DNA of 64,000 bases from positions 620,001 to 684,000 of the forward strand of contig JAZKJV010004140.1 of the NCBI GenBank assembly GCA_037367405.1, given 5' to 3'. Origin of the DNA: Ottelia alismoides (taxonomy: Eukaryota > Streptophyta > Magnoliopsida > Alismatales > Hydrocharitaceae). Positions 1 through 11,055 of this stretch are shown here, piece by piece. The notes under the pieces were generated by a model, which had not been told where the DNA came from, searched no databases, and was given only the letters and a program-made list of their open reading frames with translations. Positions within the stretch are counted from its first letter, which is position 1; the number at the start of each line of letters is the position of its first letter. The translations under genes were made by a program, and so were the position numbers.

Positions 1-2270
1 TTTGTTAAACATTTTGAAAACTTGTTTTACAAAGAATTTTACAAAAAAAAATTCAAAAACATTTTGACAAACAATCTTTATATTTTTTACAAACATTTAC
101 AAAGATCTTATTTTTCAAATGGTTTTAAAATATTTGACAAGGATTTTTTTAAAAGTTTTTCAAAATATTTTACAACCATTTTCCAAATCATTTTGTGAAA
201 AAGTTTAAAACTAATTTTTTTACAAACATTTTTTTGAAAAACTTTATACATATTTACAAGAGTGTATTGTATTCTTTATAGTTGATTTCTTCATCTACCC
301 TTACCTAATGTAGTATGATAGCCATATTATTGAAAAATATGAAAGTAATAGTAATGACTAACATGTATATATATGCATGACCCCTAAAATGTAGCTCAAG
401 ATATGTCCTCATAGTAATCAAAGAGCAATAAAGGAAGACATAACTCATGCTATGTATAGAGAAGTCTATACTACAACGATTGAAAATAAAAGAATGAGAA
501 GTTGATCATCCCACTATATTTAAGATCAACTAGTCTTAATCATAGCAAACTATACACGAAGCAGTGCTGATTGAGTATTCAAATTCACATAAATCAATGA
601 CTAAGATTGTCTCCCCCTATACCCCTATACATAGGGTAAAGGATACCTAAGTATAGATCAGAATATCAACAAGTAAGGAGACAAACTAGAGGACAGAAAG
701 AAATGAAACATAAGAAAGATAGAATGGACAACATCACTCTCCCAATACTTAGAGCAAGATATCCCTATGTACATGCAACGACAGGAGTAATGAAACACAA
801 CGAAGAACGGACACTCGACTCATCCACCTCCCTTATACTTAGTAAGTTAAACAAATGGATCGAGGTGATTGGGAGAAACATAAGATGGAATAATAGAAAT
901 GAAGGGGATATATGCAAGACAATAAGAATATACATTGTTCAAGAAGGTAGAAGCTTTACCTTCTTGCATGCTCCTGAGGAATAGAGATGACAAGGTTCAA
1001 GACGGTATCGGGGTCAACTATTGACAAAGCTCGATCAGGAGTGGACTTAAAATGAAATGGCGCGAACTCATCAATGAAAGAACTAAGGTCAGGTCCATCT
1101 TGGGAAGTCTCTCATTTCTCTACCCTATACGATAAAGTATTAATAATGTAAATGTTGCGGATCTCATAGACACATCTCCCAAGTAAGACGAAGGAACACA
1201 GAGGTCTATGTTTTTCGAGTCTTCCTCCTTGACGAGGAATTCTTGAATCTCAGTATTGTCCATGGTATAACAAACCTCTCTGATCTCAACAGATAGGTCA
1301 TAGTCCTTTGAGTCGGCTGACAAAGGTACACTCTCATCAGAGGTGGGTTTCTGCATGGCAGTAGGTGCAGTATCATCTCAATCTCAATGCTTTTGTTAAG
1401 GGAATGAAAATGTTTCTCTCCGGATCTATAATCAATAACCACAGGTTTGCATTGTCAATGGAGTTCCATGCACCATTCTTCATTAGTGGAGATTATGATG
1501 TTGCAATTTTTTTAGATATGATATCCTCTTCCCTCTTGCCGCGGTTTCTATAAGAGTTTCGATCATATATATTCCACGTTATAACCATAGTTACAACTTT
1601 TGGGATGCTATTTTGGGTTGGATTGCATCTGTCATTTGGATCCCTATTTTGGTCTCATATGTAGAGATCCTTTAGTTGTTCTTTTATGCTTTCACTCAAT
1701 CTATGTTTGATAGTTTGGTTCGAGCAATTATTTCTGTGACAATGATCCTAGCATTTTTTACTTAGAAATGGCAAAATTTTGAACCTTTCTTCAAGATTTA
1801 CTATGATTTTGGAAAAAAATACAATAGTAACAATGCTTATGCTTCATTGAAATGGCAGGCTACTGATGGGATCAGGTTTTGAGTTTGCAAGAATGTTTAT
1901 TTTCTTTGAGTAATTTTAAACACTACAAACATACAAGGATATAGTAAGTGAAACATCAGGTATGATGGTAGTTTCCATAGTGTCAGTGATGGAAGGAAAG
2001 ATGACCTTTTTTCTTGAATGGTATGGCCGTTGAATAAGGTTTTTCATGGGTCTAAAGTACGCCTCATGCAAGGTGGAGACGTAGTCGCTACGATGACCCG
2101 CAAGAAACTCCAATTCAAATCGAGCAATGAAAGTACATGTGCAGAGTTAAATTTTATTATAACTCTACAACAAGGATGTGTATAGGTGCAAATATGTAGA
2201 GTGTCGAACATAGGAAGCAAGCATGCAGATCGGGGTAAAGAATGCTCCGAAATGATTGTGATGTATTTGT
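1..2270 (-). mobile_element. Decayed internal region of an Athila-like Gypsy element (third copy, A0)
   Basis: This stretch resembles the 3' half of the interiors of elements A (near 12740-14300) and B (near 33600-34800). It has the same AT-rich run of 'tttacaa' words at 1-260. It then has the same series of 'cccctatacttag'-type motifs, including the phrase 'tatgtcctcatag', which recurs as 'tatgtcctcaga' in A and B. A minus-strand open stretch at 1120-1356 (78 codons) has no recognisable domain. No LTR or primer site is visible here, so the copy is cut off by the window edge on the left and by other repeats on the right. The right limit is approximate. Confidence 0.55.
379..848 (-). repeat. 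PPT-like hairpin motif series, degenerate copy in A0
   Basis: Four blocks centred near 380-455, 611-660, 740-770 and 825-845 carry versions of the 'ccccctatacttag' motif. In the second block an inverted partner ('cctaagtatag') follows at once. They match the better preserved arrays at 13107-13472 and 33817-34172, which is the main reason for assigning 1-2270 to the same family. Confidence 0.5.
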
Positions 2271-3405
2271 CTATATGTGCTATTTTTTGTGGGTTTTTAG
2301 TTTTATAAACTTTTAATTTTCTATTTTATTTTTGTTTTTCTCTTATTATATTTTGATTTTTAATTTTCTGATTTTATATTTTCTTTTTATATTTTATATT
2401 TTTATATTTTTTTAAATTTATATACAACTATATAAAGAGTATATATACAAGAGAGGTCAAAGAGAGATAAGAGAAGGTTAAAATAACCAAAATATAGGAA
2501 ATAAAATCTTTTTATGCTTTTTATATTTTTCTGATGTTTTTGTGATTTTTTGTACTTTTTCTATTTTTTGGTATTTTTAAAGTCACAAATACTCAAAAAA
2601 GGGAATAAAATAATTACCCGAAATTAAATTGGAGATGAAAAATATCAAATGGAAACCAAAACCCCAAATGAGTTTTAAAATAAAGATAACAAAATAAAGA
2701 AAATTTAGAGATAGAAATATTAATTTTTAGGATTTTTTCTTGATTGTTTATATTTTTATAAATGTTTTAGGAGTTTTACAATTTTTATCAGTTTTCTTTT
2801 ATATTTTTTGAGTGATTTTTGGTTTGAAGTTGTAAAATACTTAAATAAACAAGAAATATTTTTTTTGGAATTTATCAAAAAGATTTTATAATTGTTATGT
2901 ATTTTCTAATGCAAACAATGATAAAAATGCGTGATTTTTATTTTTTATAAATAATAAATGGCTTCAAATATGCAAAATAAAAATATGCATCAATGTGTAA
3001 TGCAACAAGTCTATTTTATGAACTTAAGTTTATTTTTTCAGAATTTTAATAATTTTATAGATGCATGAAATAATTAGAAACCACAAAGAGAAACTAAACT
3101 CCTTATAGGGGTATATTTGTAAATATCTAAAATTTCAGGGGCCACAGTGTAAATTTCCAAGAAATATTAAATGTCCAAAAAATTTTACTGGACCAAATAT
3201 AAATTCACAAATCCCCGAGGGTATCTCTTCAAAATCTCCAAAATCACGTGTCTAAACAAGTCTGCACATGGCAGGGACCAAATCGCAATTATCAAAAATC
3301 TGGGGGCTGATTTGCAAAATATCCAAGAAAATTATAACTGCATTAAAGAGTTTGAGGACTTAATAGAAATGATAAAAGCCCAAGGGGCTTGGCCGTAAAG
3401 TGTCC

Positions 3406-3429
3406 CCTCACGTGAACGATCACGTGAGG
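3406..3429. promoter_or_regulatory. G-box palindrome
   Basis: CCTCACGTG and CACGTGAGG form perfect 9-bp arms around a 6-bp loop, so two CACGTG cores face each other. CACGTG is the G-box bound by plant bZIP and bHLH factors. Its place about 125 bp before an LTR-like start, and the separate G-box palindromes in the A and B LTRs, suggest a shared regulatory style. Function is inferred only. Confidence 0.5.
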
Positions 3430-3540
3430 TAATGTGGCCAAGGACTAAAGTACAAATAAGTAAAGTCTGAGGGGCTACGTGCAAATTTACCAAAATAAAT
3501 TACATGGAAGATGAATGATTTAAGTCCAAATATTAAACAC

Positions 3541-3555
3541 AAAAAGGAGGAGGGG
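3541..3555 (+). other. Polypurine tract (probable)
   Basis: AAAAAGGAGGAGGGG lies directly before TGTTGACGTAAAATACCCC. A purine run touching a TG dinucleotide is the signature of the plus-strand primer and 3' LTR start of an LTR retrotransposon. It gives this element plus orientation, opposite to A, B and C1. Confidence 0.6.
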
Positions 3556-5800
3556 TGTTGACGTAAAATACCCCAACTAAGGCGCAATCGAACGGTAGTG
3601 GGACACTCACTTGAACATGTGGTAGCCAACCGACGGTTGATACAACTTCGCGACGGGCTGTTGAGATTAGATCGCAGCCAGAGATCGATGGAGCTGGCGA
3701 AGGAAGATCCGACAGCTATTGAAGCGCCTGGAACTGTGGCTTGACCGGATGGCAGGGGAAGGTCCAGCAAGAACAGGGAGGAAGCTACGGTGAGGCGAGC
3801 TTCCTCCGTCAATTCCTCCCTCCACCAACACTTTGTGAATCTTTAAAAACACCACGAATCCTCCTGTAGGGATACTCTAGATGCTAGAGGTCCCAAAAGA
3901 CTCGGGCGAAGACCGGAGAGCTCCCAGGAGGGCGGTGGAGCACACGACTCCAATCTACCTCCGGCGAGTCTTCAAAATCGCCTCCAAGTACGTGTGAAGC
4001 TCATGTACCAACAAGAAGAGTTAAGAGTGTCATAGGCAAACTGTCGTGACCCTCCAGTGGGCAACAAATGCAGATTAAGGCTGGAAATGAAGGTTCACCG
4101 GAGCAAGCTCCAGCGAACTATGATTGGTGGTGATCTACGACTAAGAATTGGTAGGAAATGTGGGGATCTAATCCTAAGGATATTACTAAGCGAAAATGCA
4201 AGGAAAAACAAGTAAAAGCAGACCTTGATTTATGGAAAAAGCCATAGATAGGACCTCGACGGCGAGCTCTCCAGAGGTGGGGTGGAGCCACCCTTAACCA
4301 CGCTTCGACGCCTCCTTCCTAGCTGGAGGAGACCCTGTCACCTTCTCTAGTCTGGAGTGTGAGGAAGAAGAAGCCAAGAGAGGTCAAAGAGGGTTCAAAA
4401 AATGGAAGGAAGGATCAGGGGTGTTTTGTACAACGAGGCTGGGGTGGCTCAAAGATCAAGATGTATCTCTCGATGCAGCGTTGTATAGATCTAAAAAATG
4501 CATGGGCGTGTAAGATCAATAAACGAGGAAGAAAGCTTAGAATGAATCAACATAAAAAAGTGCAAGATTTGAACTCAAAAAAATCAAGAATCGGGTGAAA
4601 ACCAATGTTCTGACACACAACAGAGGGGGTCAGACAGTTGATCGGAGGTCAACTGTCCGAGCTACCTGGTTTGTCCACATGGACCAACCAAGAAAAACCT
4701 CCTGAAAAAGAATTCAAAATTCATTTAAAAATAAAAATTTATTTTATTAATTTTAGGTTATAAAATGAAAAATTTATTATTTTCTGAAGTATTTTATGAT
4801 GACTTTTATTTTTTTTTTGAGGTTTAAAATTACAAGCTTCCTTTGAGGGCTATATAGGTATACACATCTATGTATTTTAAGTTGTTATTTTTATTGTGTA
4901 TATTTAATTTTATTATTTTTGGTTTATTATTTTTATGTATTTATAACTTATTTTTATAAAATTAAATATATTTTCATTTTATTTTTCAGATGTGAAATGT
5001 ACAATTAAATAAAGACAGGTATTATTTATATAGTATAAGTATATGCAATTCATCTATGTGTTTTATACAAGTATTTTATTTTTAAATTTCTTTATGTTTT
5101 TACTCCTATCTTAATATACACATATAATATAAATGATAATTACAAAATTATCAAAATAAAAATTTATATAAATAATGAATAATAAATAAAATGAATATTT
5201 TAATTTGTATAAGTATACAATAGGGGTCCAAAACCTAACTTTCAAACTGTAACATCAAAAAATATGAAACAACCAGTATTAAATAGCTTATTAAAAGTTA
5301 TATACAATTAAAGGTGATTTTGATTTATTTTGAGTTTTTATTTAAGAGATATGGGTCTGGGAAGTTGACATTTTGGAACCTTATTCTAATCATAACTTTT
5401 TATCCGTAAATTATTTTTATATGAAGTTAATTTTGTATTTTCTACATTTAGTTATCTACAACTGTCATGTTCAAAGTTTCTTTAAAATAGGTCCCAAATA
5501 TGAATAATGAATGAAATAAATAAAAGGGATTTTTAATGTATTTTGTCCCTTATCTCCCACTACTCTATTCCTTGTCGACCTAGTCATGGAGATGCCTAGA
5601 TCTCGGGGTTTCGGGTCATAAAATATTTTCAATATTTTATTATTTTTCTTTTATTTTATTTATTCTTAAATTTGTCTTTAAAAACCATTTTTTATACACT
5701 ATTTGCACAATAATGGATGAATGACAAAATGCATGAATTAAACCTATTTACACGCATTTACTAGGGTTTTTAAGGCCAAAATGATAGAATAAAGATGATG
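3556..5800 (+). repeat. LTR-like sequence of an unclassified Gypsy element
   Basis: Starts TGTTGACGTAAAATACCCC right after the purine tract. It has a GC-richer first part (3560-4400) and an AT-rich tail. The words near 5218-5245 ('tacaataggggtccaaaacc') resemble a motif in the LTRs of A (10550) and B (32030), which points to a loose relationship among these Gypsy LTRs. The right end is not clear; no second LTR is in the window. The 5801-6025 stretch before C1 holds nothing I recognise. Confidence 0.4.
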
Positions 5801-6025
5801 AAAAGGAGATTCACCAATGGCTCTCTAGTGAAATGAGTAAGGTAAGTGGGGTAACGAGGTAAGCATAAACACTAGTTAGTGTGGTTCATATTTTATTAGG
5901 TGTTAATCCTCATAGACATGGAAAGTAAAATATTCGTATATACCCATGATGACTGGTAGCCATGAAGATGCTTCACTTTTTTTAATTTAACATTAAATTG
6001 CATAAGAGACCAGTAACCATTCCAC

Positions 6026-7634
6026 TAAAGGATATTGAAAGATACTTAAGCGCATCATGGAAGCGTGACGATCACATTGTATGCGATCGGGAGCGATTAG
6101 TCAACTAGTTTCTCAGAGCAATAGACTTTAAAAAATTAAAAATGATGAAATGGCATGATCCAAGAATACTTTTCGGATCATTTCTTCTAAGACACATGCA
6201 AGTATTAAGGTTACCCCTTGAGGTGTGGTTGCGATCGAGTCTCTAAACGAAGAGACATCCTATCTCATGTTCGATCCAACAGAGGAGATGCTTGCGAGGG
6301 CGTTGATGAAATGTGTGCTCCTTGCAATACATGTTGATGATCCATGTGGCCTATCTTTGTGATCTCATCACAACATATCTGACATCTTGTTCACGAGAAA
6401 GATGTAAGTAGGAGACAGAGATTCACGAACAGTCGAAACGACAGCACAACAACATGGCGACGATGACGACCCTCTATAGGGTTTAGGTTTTGTGGCCACT
6501 CCAAGGAGAGAGAAAGAGTCTTGGCATGTAGAGAGAGTGAAAGACAACATATCATTATTATGTGTTTTAAAGAAGAGATAGGGTTGACTCAAGAGTCTTA
6601 GCGTGTAGAGAGAGTGAAAGACAACATATCATTATTATGTGTTTTAAAGAAGAGATAGGGTTGACTCTTCTTTTATAGTATTCTGGGAGTCCATGGATTA
6701 CAATCCATGTGAAACACAAAATCAATGGTTGAGATTGATTTGTGTTTCTATTCAATGTCCATGATTTTATTGCAAAAACACAATAATAATTAATTTAAAT
6801 TAAACTAAATATATATTAAATAATCATAATAATTTATTTTGAAAATTAACATGCATAAAAGTATTAAAAGGGAGGCCACCCACCACCTTAAAAGGGGGGA
6901 GGGACGACCACCCTTGAGACCAAGTCCAAAGTTGCCATCCACCATCCATTAAATGGATGGCGGTGGCTTCTCCATTCCTTCATATTTATTTACAATAACT
7001 TTTGTTGTAAATTTTTTCTTAAAACAATAATTCCAAATTAATTTTGTGAATATTGCAATCATATCATTAAATAATTGTAAATCATATTCACAACCCTAAA
7101 TAAAATGTAAATTGTATTTCCAATTAACTTCCAATGTGAATCCAATTCACATCAATAATTAATTTGAAGATACCATTTACAATAGTCTCTCTCTAATATA
7201 TTATAAATCACATTTATAACGTACATATAATACGGATAGTACTGTCCATATTATTCACATCCTTGATAACTAAATCATATTGAATTATCTTAGATCATAA
7301 TTCGTATGTATTTAAATAATATGAATCATATTCAAATTATTCATGATAATTAAATTACATTTAATTAACAACATCTCAATTCTTATATTCACAATTAAAC
7401 AATGGAATTATTCTTGAACTCTTTCAAGAAGCACTTTATCTGCGGATACTTGTTGATAAGGATAGGACGATTGTATGTTCCACGTATAGCGACTTGGATA
7501 TTGAGATCAAGTCTCAAATATAGATCTCGAAGATCTCTCATAGGTGATGTATTAATCTAAACTTCTCATTGTATTTGAATTGCATTCAGATCACAATCCA
7601 ACATTTAGACCAACTACTTTTCTATTGAGAGGAG
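6026..7634 (-). repeat. C1 3' LTR, first piece
   Basis: Matches the end portion of the C3 and C2 LTRs: the 'ggatat...aagcgcatca.ggaagcgtg' terminus, the TATA-like 'ttttatagtatt' (minus-strand TATA) at 6671-6682, and a hairpin-rich block at 6868-6975. It stops at 'ctattgagaggag', and the next LTR bases ('tcactaaaatcc') reappear at 20701, beyond element A. A 59-bp direct duplication ('gactcaagagtcttagcgtgtagagagag') is visible around 6540-6665. Confidence 0.85.
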
Positions 7635-8822
7635 TGATTGATCTGGATTTTATCCTTTTAATAGTATCGAATTAACGATTTTGTTGCAGTCAATAAATTT
7701 GAATCAATCAAAAAAATAACCACATGGATCGAGTAATCGACAAATTAATGTATGCACGATTTGATGTTTTTTTAACCTGAGCATGCCCCAAGGTCGACTT
7801 AAGGAGGCAAAGGAACAACTTAGAATCAGATTATGTGAATTAGCTCACGGTTTTCCAAGAGGGATTTTTTTAATTTTTTTTATGCGATGAAAATGCAAAT
7901 GCACGACCTTGGATGAACTAGGTTATTAAGAAAATATGCAACTTAGCCAAATTGATTTTAATTTGAAATCAATCCAACTCAGTCAGATTACATTTTTTCT
8001 AACAAACTAATCCAATGATGATTGCAACATGTATTTTTTTGGAATTTTTGGAATTAATATGCAACAATGATAAATGCAAACTTTTTTTGGGGTTTTTATG
8101 CAGTTTTTCATGCAAACGATACGCAAAAATTATGAAAAAATACTGGAAGTGAAACATGATGAAATGAAGCTATACTAAGTTTTTTGGAATTTTCTGACAA
8201 TAAATAATTATTTTATGAATTTTTTAAAGAAAATAGAGTGACTATGAATATTTTATTTTTAATAAATCCACAAAATCAAATTTTCCAGAGAGCATTTATC
8301 TCAAATAGATATTTAAAGTAGAAATCCAGGAGAGTTGAAATTTTGTAAAAATATTTTTTGTGGATTTAATTAAAAATCAATTATAGAAATCACTCAACTA
8401 TTTATTTCATGCAAAAGACAATTCCAATTTAGATTAAATTTAGGTAATAATTAAAGTACATTCATGCGCATCATCTCTAATTTTTCACAATTTTCGGAGT
8501 GATATTTAACAAAATATGAGTTACAGATCACAGAATCAGTAGAATATCCAATTTTTCACCGAACTAATTTTAGTTAATTACCTAATTCTCATAAAAAATT
8601 AATAAATAGCCACTATGTACAGAATTAATCACTCAACAAAATGATATTTTTGTATTAAAAAATGATGCAAAAATAATTTCCAAATTAATATAAGAATGCA
8701 GGGGTGTCTATGCAATACGAAAAAAAAACGTGCATACGGGCACCTTTGCAAATACATAAACTTAACAGAAAGGAATTGCAATTTGCAAAAAAATAATTAA
8801 AATACGAAAAAGGGAAATGGAC

Positions 8823-9465
8823 CTTTGGATCATGGGCTCCAAGAACCAGCTATGGCAACGGGAGTTAAATACACGTGCTTGGAGGGAGGCGTGGGCATGA
8901 GACGGCTGGCAGCGGAGGGCGGTGCTGCACATGCAGAGGGAGGCGCTACGTCTGGCGATCTACAGTACAGCCCGCGGTTGGGTGAACGCACGGGGTCGCG
9001 CGGGCTGGCGTGCGTGGATGGGGCAGTCGACCGACACTGGGAGCGCAACATAGGGACGGTACGGGGATGGCCGTGAGGTTGAGCGGCCAAGGGCAAGGGA
9101 GGATAGGGCACGACCTGAAGGGGGCACGATCACACACTGTTGGAAAGGGCGGAGGCTGAGGTAGGTGGCGGCTGGATGGCTGGTTCCGCTGCAGGTGGAT
9201 GGGGGTCGAGGGCGGCGATCACGCAGGGGATGGAGCACGGCGTTGGGCGGGTATCGAGGGCAGAGGGCCAGCGAACTCGGTGACGCGGGGCTGCTGCTGG
9301 AGCCACACGGAGGTGCGACATGACTGTCTGTGGGGGCACGGTGTAGACCTAATAGAGGTGGAGGTGGCGGTCTGCCATCGGAAATTGGAGAGCACAGGAC
9401 GAACACGGCGATCACGTTGAAGGCGCTCGGGGTTGTGCGGAGGAGCACGTGGCTGGCAAGGCTGC
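8823..9465 (-). other. GC-rich block of the A LTR with long proline/serine-rich open frames
   Basis: Minus-strand frames at 8960-9448 (162 codons) and 8830-9111 are Pro/Ser/Arg rich. The 8960-9448 frame shares the stretch ALSSLALGRSTSRP with a frame at 18780-19097 in the other LTR. High GC removes stop codons, so open frames are expected by chance and I do not call a protein. The block lies just downstream of or around the likely transcription start. Its sharp GC contrast suggests a captured or selected segment, but the source is unknown. Confidence 0.5.
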
Positions 9466-10150
9466 TCCTGTTCTTTTTTTTATTTTTTTTATTTTTTAAA
9501 CAGGAAATAAAATGTAATAGTTAAGTGGTGTTTATATGTGATGATTGTGATTTGGATGTGGTAAAAAATTGAACATAGTGATTGTGGTATGAATCAACAA
9601 GGAAAACAATTTGTTAGATAAAAATAAAATGACAAAGAAAAAGAGAGGAATTATTTACCTGTGATGTTGCCTAAGGGTGGGGCTGCAGTGTGATGCCTCC
9701 GTCGTGGCCTCGAGAAGGATGACGGAGTCCTTCAAAGCTGAGCGAGTTAGATTGGAATCTCGTGACACGACAATGGTGATGTTGCACATCTCGCTTGAAA
9801 GGTTATCGTCGCTCAACTTGTCTCCTTCAGCTGTCATCTGTAGGTTGAAGGGGCTCGACCTCTCTTCTCTCGAATCTGCATTTGGAGAAAAATGAAGGGG
9901 GAGATGTGAATATAAAGAGGAGGAGGAAGTTGGAAAAGAGGTGGAGAAAGTAGAGGAGTGCGGAGTTGATGGCTTGGAGTGGAAGACAAGGGGAGAAGAA
10001 GTAAAAAGGGAAATAAAATAAATAAATAATAAAGTAATATAGTAGGCTACTAAAAATAATAATTAATAATTAATAATTAATAATTAATTAAAAAATAATA
10101 ATTAAAATAAATAATAAAAAATACGAAATTAATCAAATAAAAAATGAGGG

Positions 10151-10183
10151 GACACGTGGCGGCTCCAGGAGCCGCCACGTGTC
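10151..10183. promoter_or_regulatory. Perfect 16-bp palindrome with two G-box/ABRE cores (A left LTR)
   Basis: GACACGTGGCGGCTCC, one base, then its exact reverse complement. Each arm carries the CACGTG G-box inside a CCACGTGTC context, the classical abscisic-acid response element bound by plant bZIP factors. It sits in the upstream (U3) part of the LTR on the minus strand. The same site is present in decayed form in the three other A/B LTRs (19813, 31443, 41754). Confidence 0.75.
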
Positions 10184-11043
10184 GCTCCTAGAAATTTCAA
10201 AAATTAAATGTAAAGAAAAGTAAAAATAAAATAACAAAAGGGGTTAAATCAAAAAGTGGTCAACATGAAAGTTGCTCATCCCAACGAGATCTACAACTTT
10301 TGTGAAGGGCCAGTAATCAAAGGAAGTCATCTGTATAAAAAATATTTTTGGGTGGTATCTTATAGGTATAAAATACCATATTTTTGTCTTTTGCAAATTT
10401 TTTGTTATTTTTAAATCAAGAAAAATCAAAATAAAGTTAGAAAAATATGAAAGAAATATTTACAAGTTAATCTAATTTTCTGAATTTTTAATAATTAAGA
10501 AAATCAAAGGATAAAATATAAGGGCAAAATTGACAATATGTACACTATACAATAGTGACCCAAAACCCAAGTTTTGCATAAGATCTCCGATTTTAATGAA
10601 ATTGATCTTGTTTTGAAGGTCTTTGAATCTATATTACTTTAATAGTGAGTAAACCTAAATCGAACACTATACGAGAGAGATATGTGTATTTTAAGGCTCC
10701 TAGTTTCAAACTTGGATTTGGATTTATTGGGAAATTTTACAAGCTAGTATTTTTCTTATATTTTTCTTTTATTAGTGTTAGTAATATATACACTATCGAG
10801 TCGATTTTATTGGATTTGGATTTAGTATAAAATATATACAAACATGTGATTTTAGCTAATATACATGCGAATATTTACAAATGAATTTATCTCCTTATTT
10901 AATGCAAATATGGATGCTAAAATGCATATTTATTTACACATATATAGATGTTAATTATGCATTATAAGTGATGAAATGCAACTAATTACTCGGGAAGAAA
11001 GCTCTATCTTCAAATTTTAGAGTTATGGATCACGGATGCATCA

Positions 11044-11055
11044 ACCCCCTACACT
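11044..11055 (-). other. Polypurine tract of element A
   Basis: On the minus strand TGTAGGGGGT runs into the LTR start TGATGCATCC. This is the expected plus-strand primer. Its core (AGTGTAGGGGGT) closely resembles the internal repeated motif AGTATAGGGGG of the hairpin array. Confidence 0.7.

Larger units (their letters stand above)
2271..3555 (+). mobile_element. 3' internal part of an unclassified LTR element
   Basis: Very AT-rich sequence with no supported gene. From about 3100 to 3540 it has repeated phrases of the form 'ggggcc...tgtaaatttcc...aa' and 'gggctacgtgcaaatttacc', a style seen at the ends of large plant Gypsy elements. It ends in the purine run at 3541-3555 followed by an LTR-like start. 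Short open frames here (for example 3171-3398) lack any domain and are not called. Confidence 0.4.
7635..11043 (-). repeat. Element A 3' LTR (left)
   Basis: 3409 bp. On the minus strand it starts TGATGCATCC just after a polypurine tract and ends GATCAATCA. It aligns along its length with 17389-20696, with one block near 9150-9310 present only here. It holds a GC-rich block (8823-9465) in an otherwise AT-rich sequence, a G-box palindrome (10151-10183), and on the minus strand a TATA-like 'tttatattc' near 9916-9924. Confidence 0.85.

Noticed and set aside
703..984. 93-codon plus-strand frame
   Set aside because: It runs antisense through the PPT-like hairpin series of A0, has no domain and no counterpart in A or B.
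1575..1890. Plus-strand reading stretch with FWDAILGWIASVIW and SLKWQATDG
   Set aside because: It looks protein-like and hydrophobic but contains stops and matches no family I can name with confidence. It may be composition noise.
3171..3398. 75-codon frame before the probable PPT
   Set aside because: No domain; the region consists of repeated LTR-style phrases, so a chance frame is likely.
8825..9420. Plus-strand open frames in the GC-rich block (for example 8825-9076 and 9199-9420)
   Set aside because: They are antisense to the element, overlap frames in other phases and are not shared with the other LTR. High GC explains the lack of stops.
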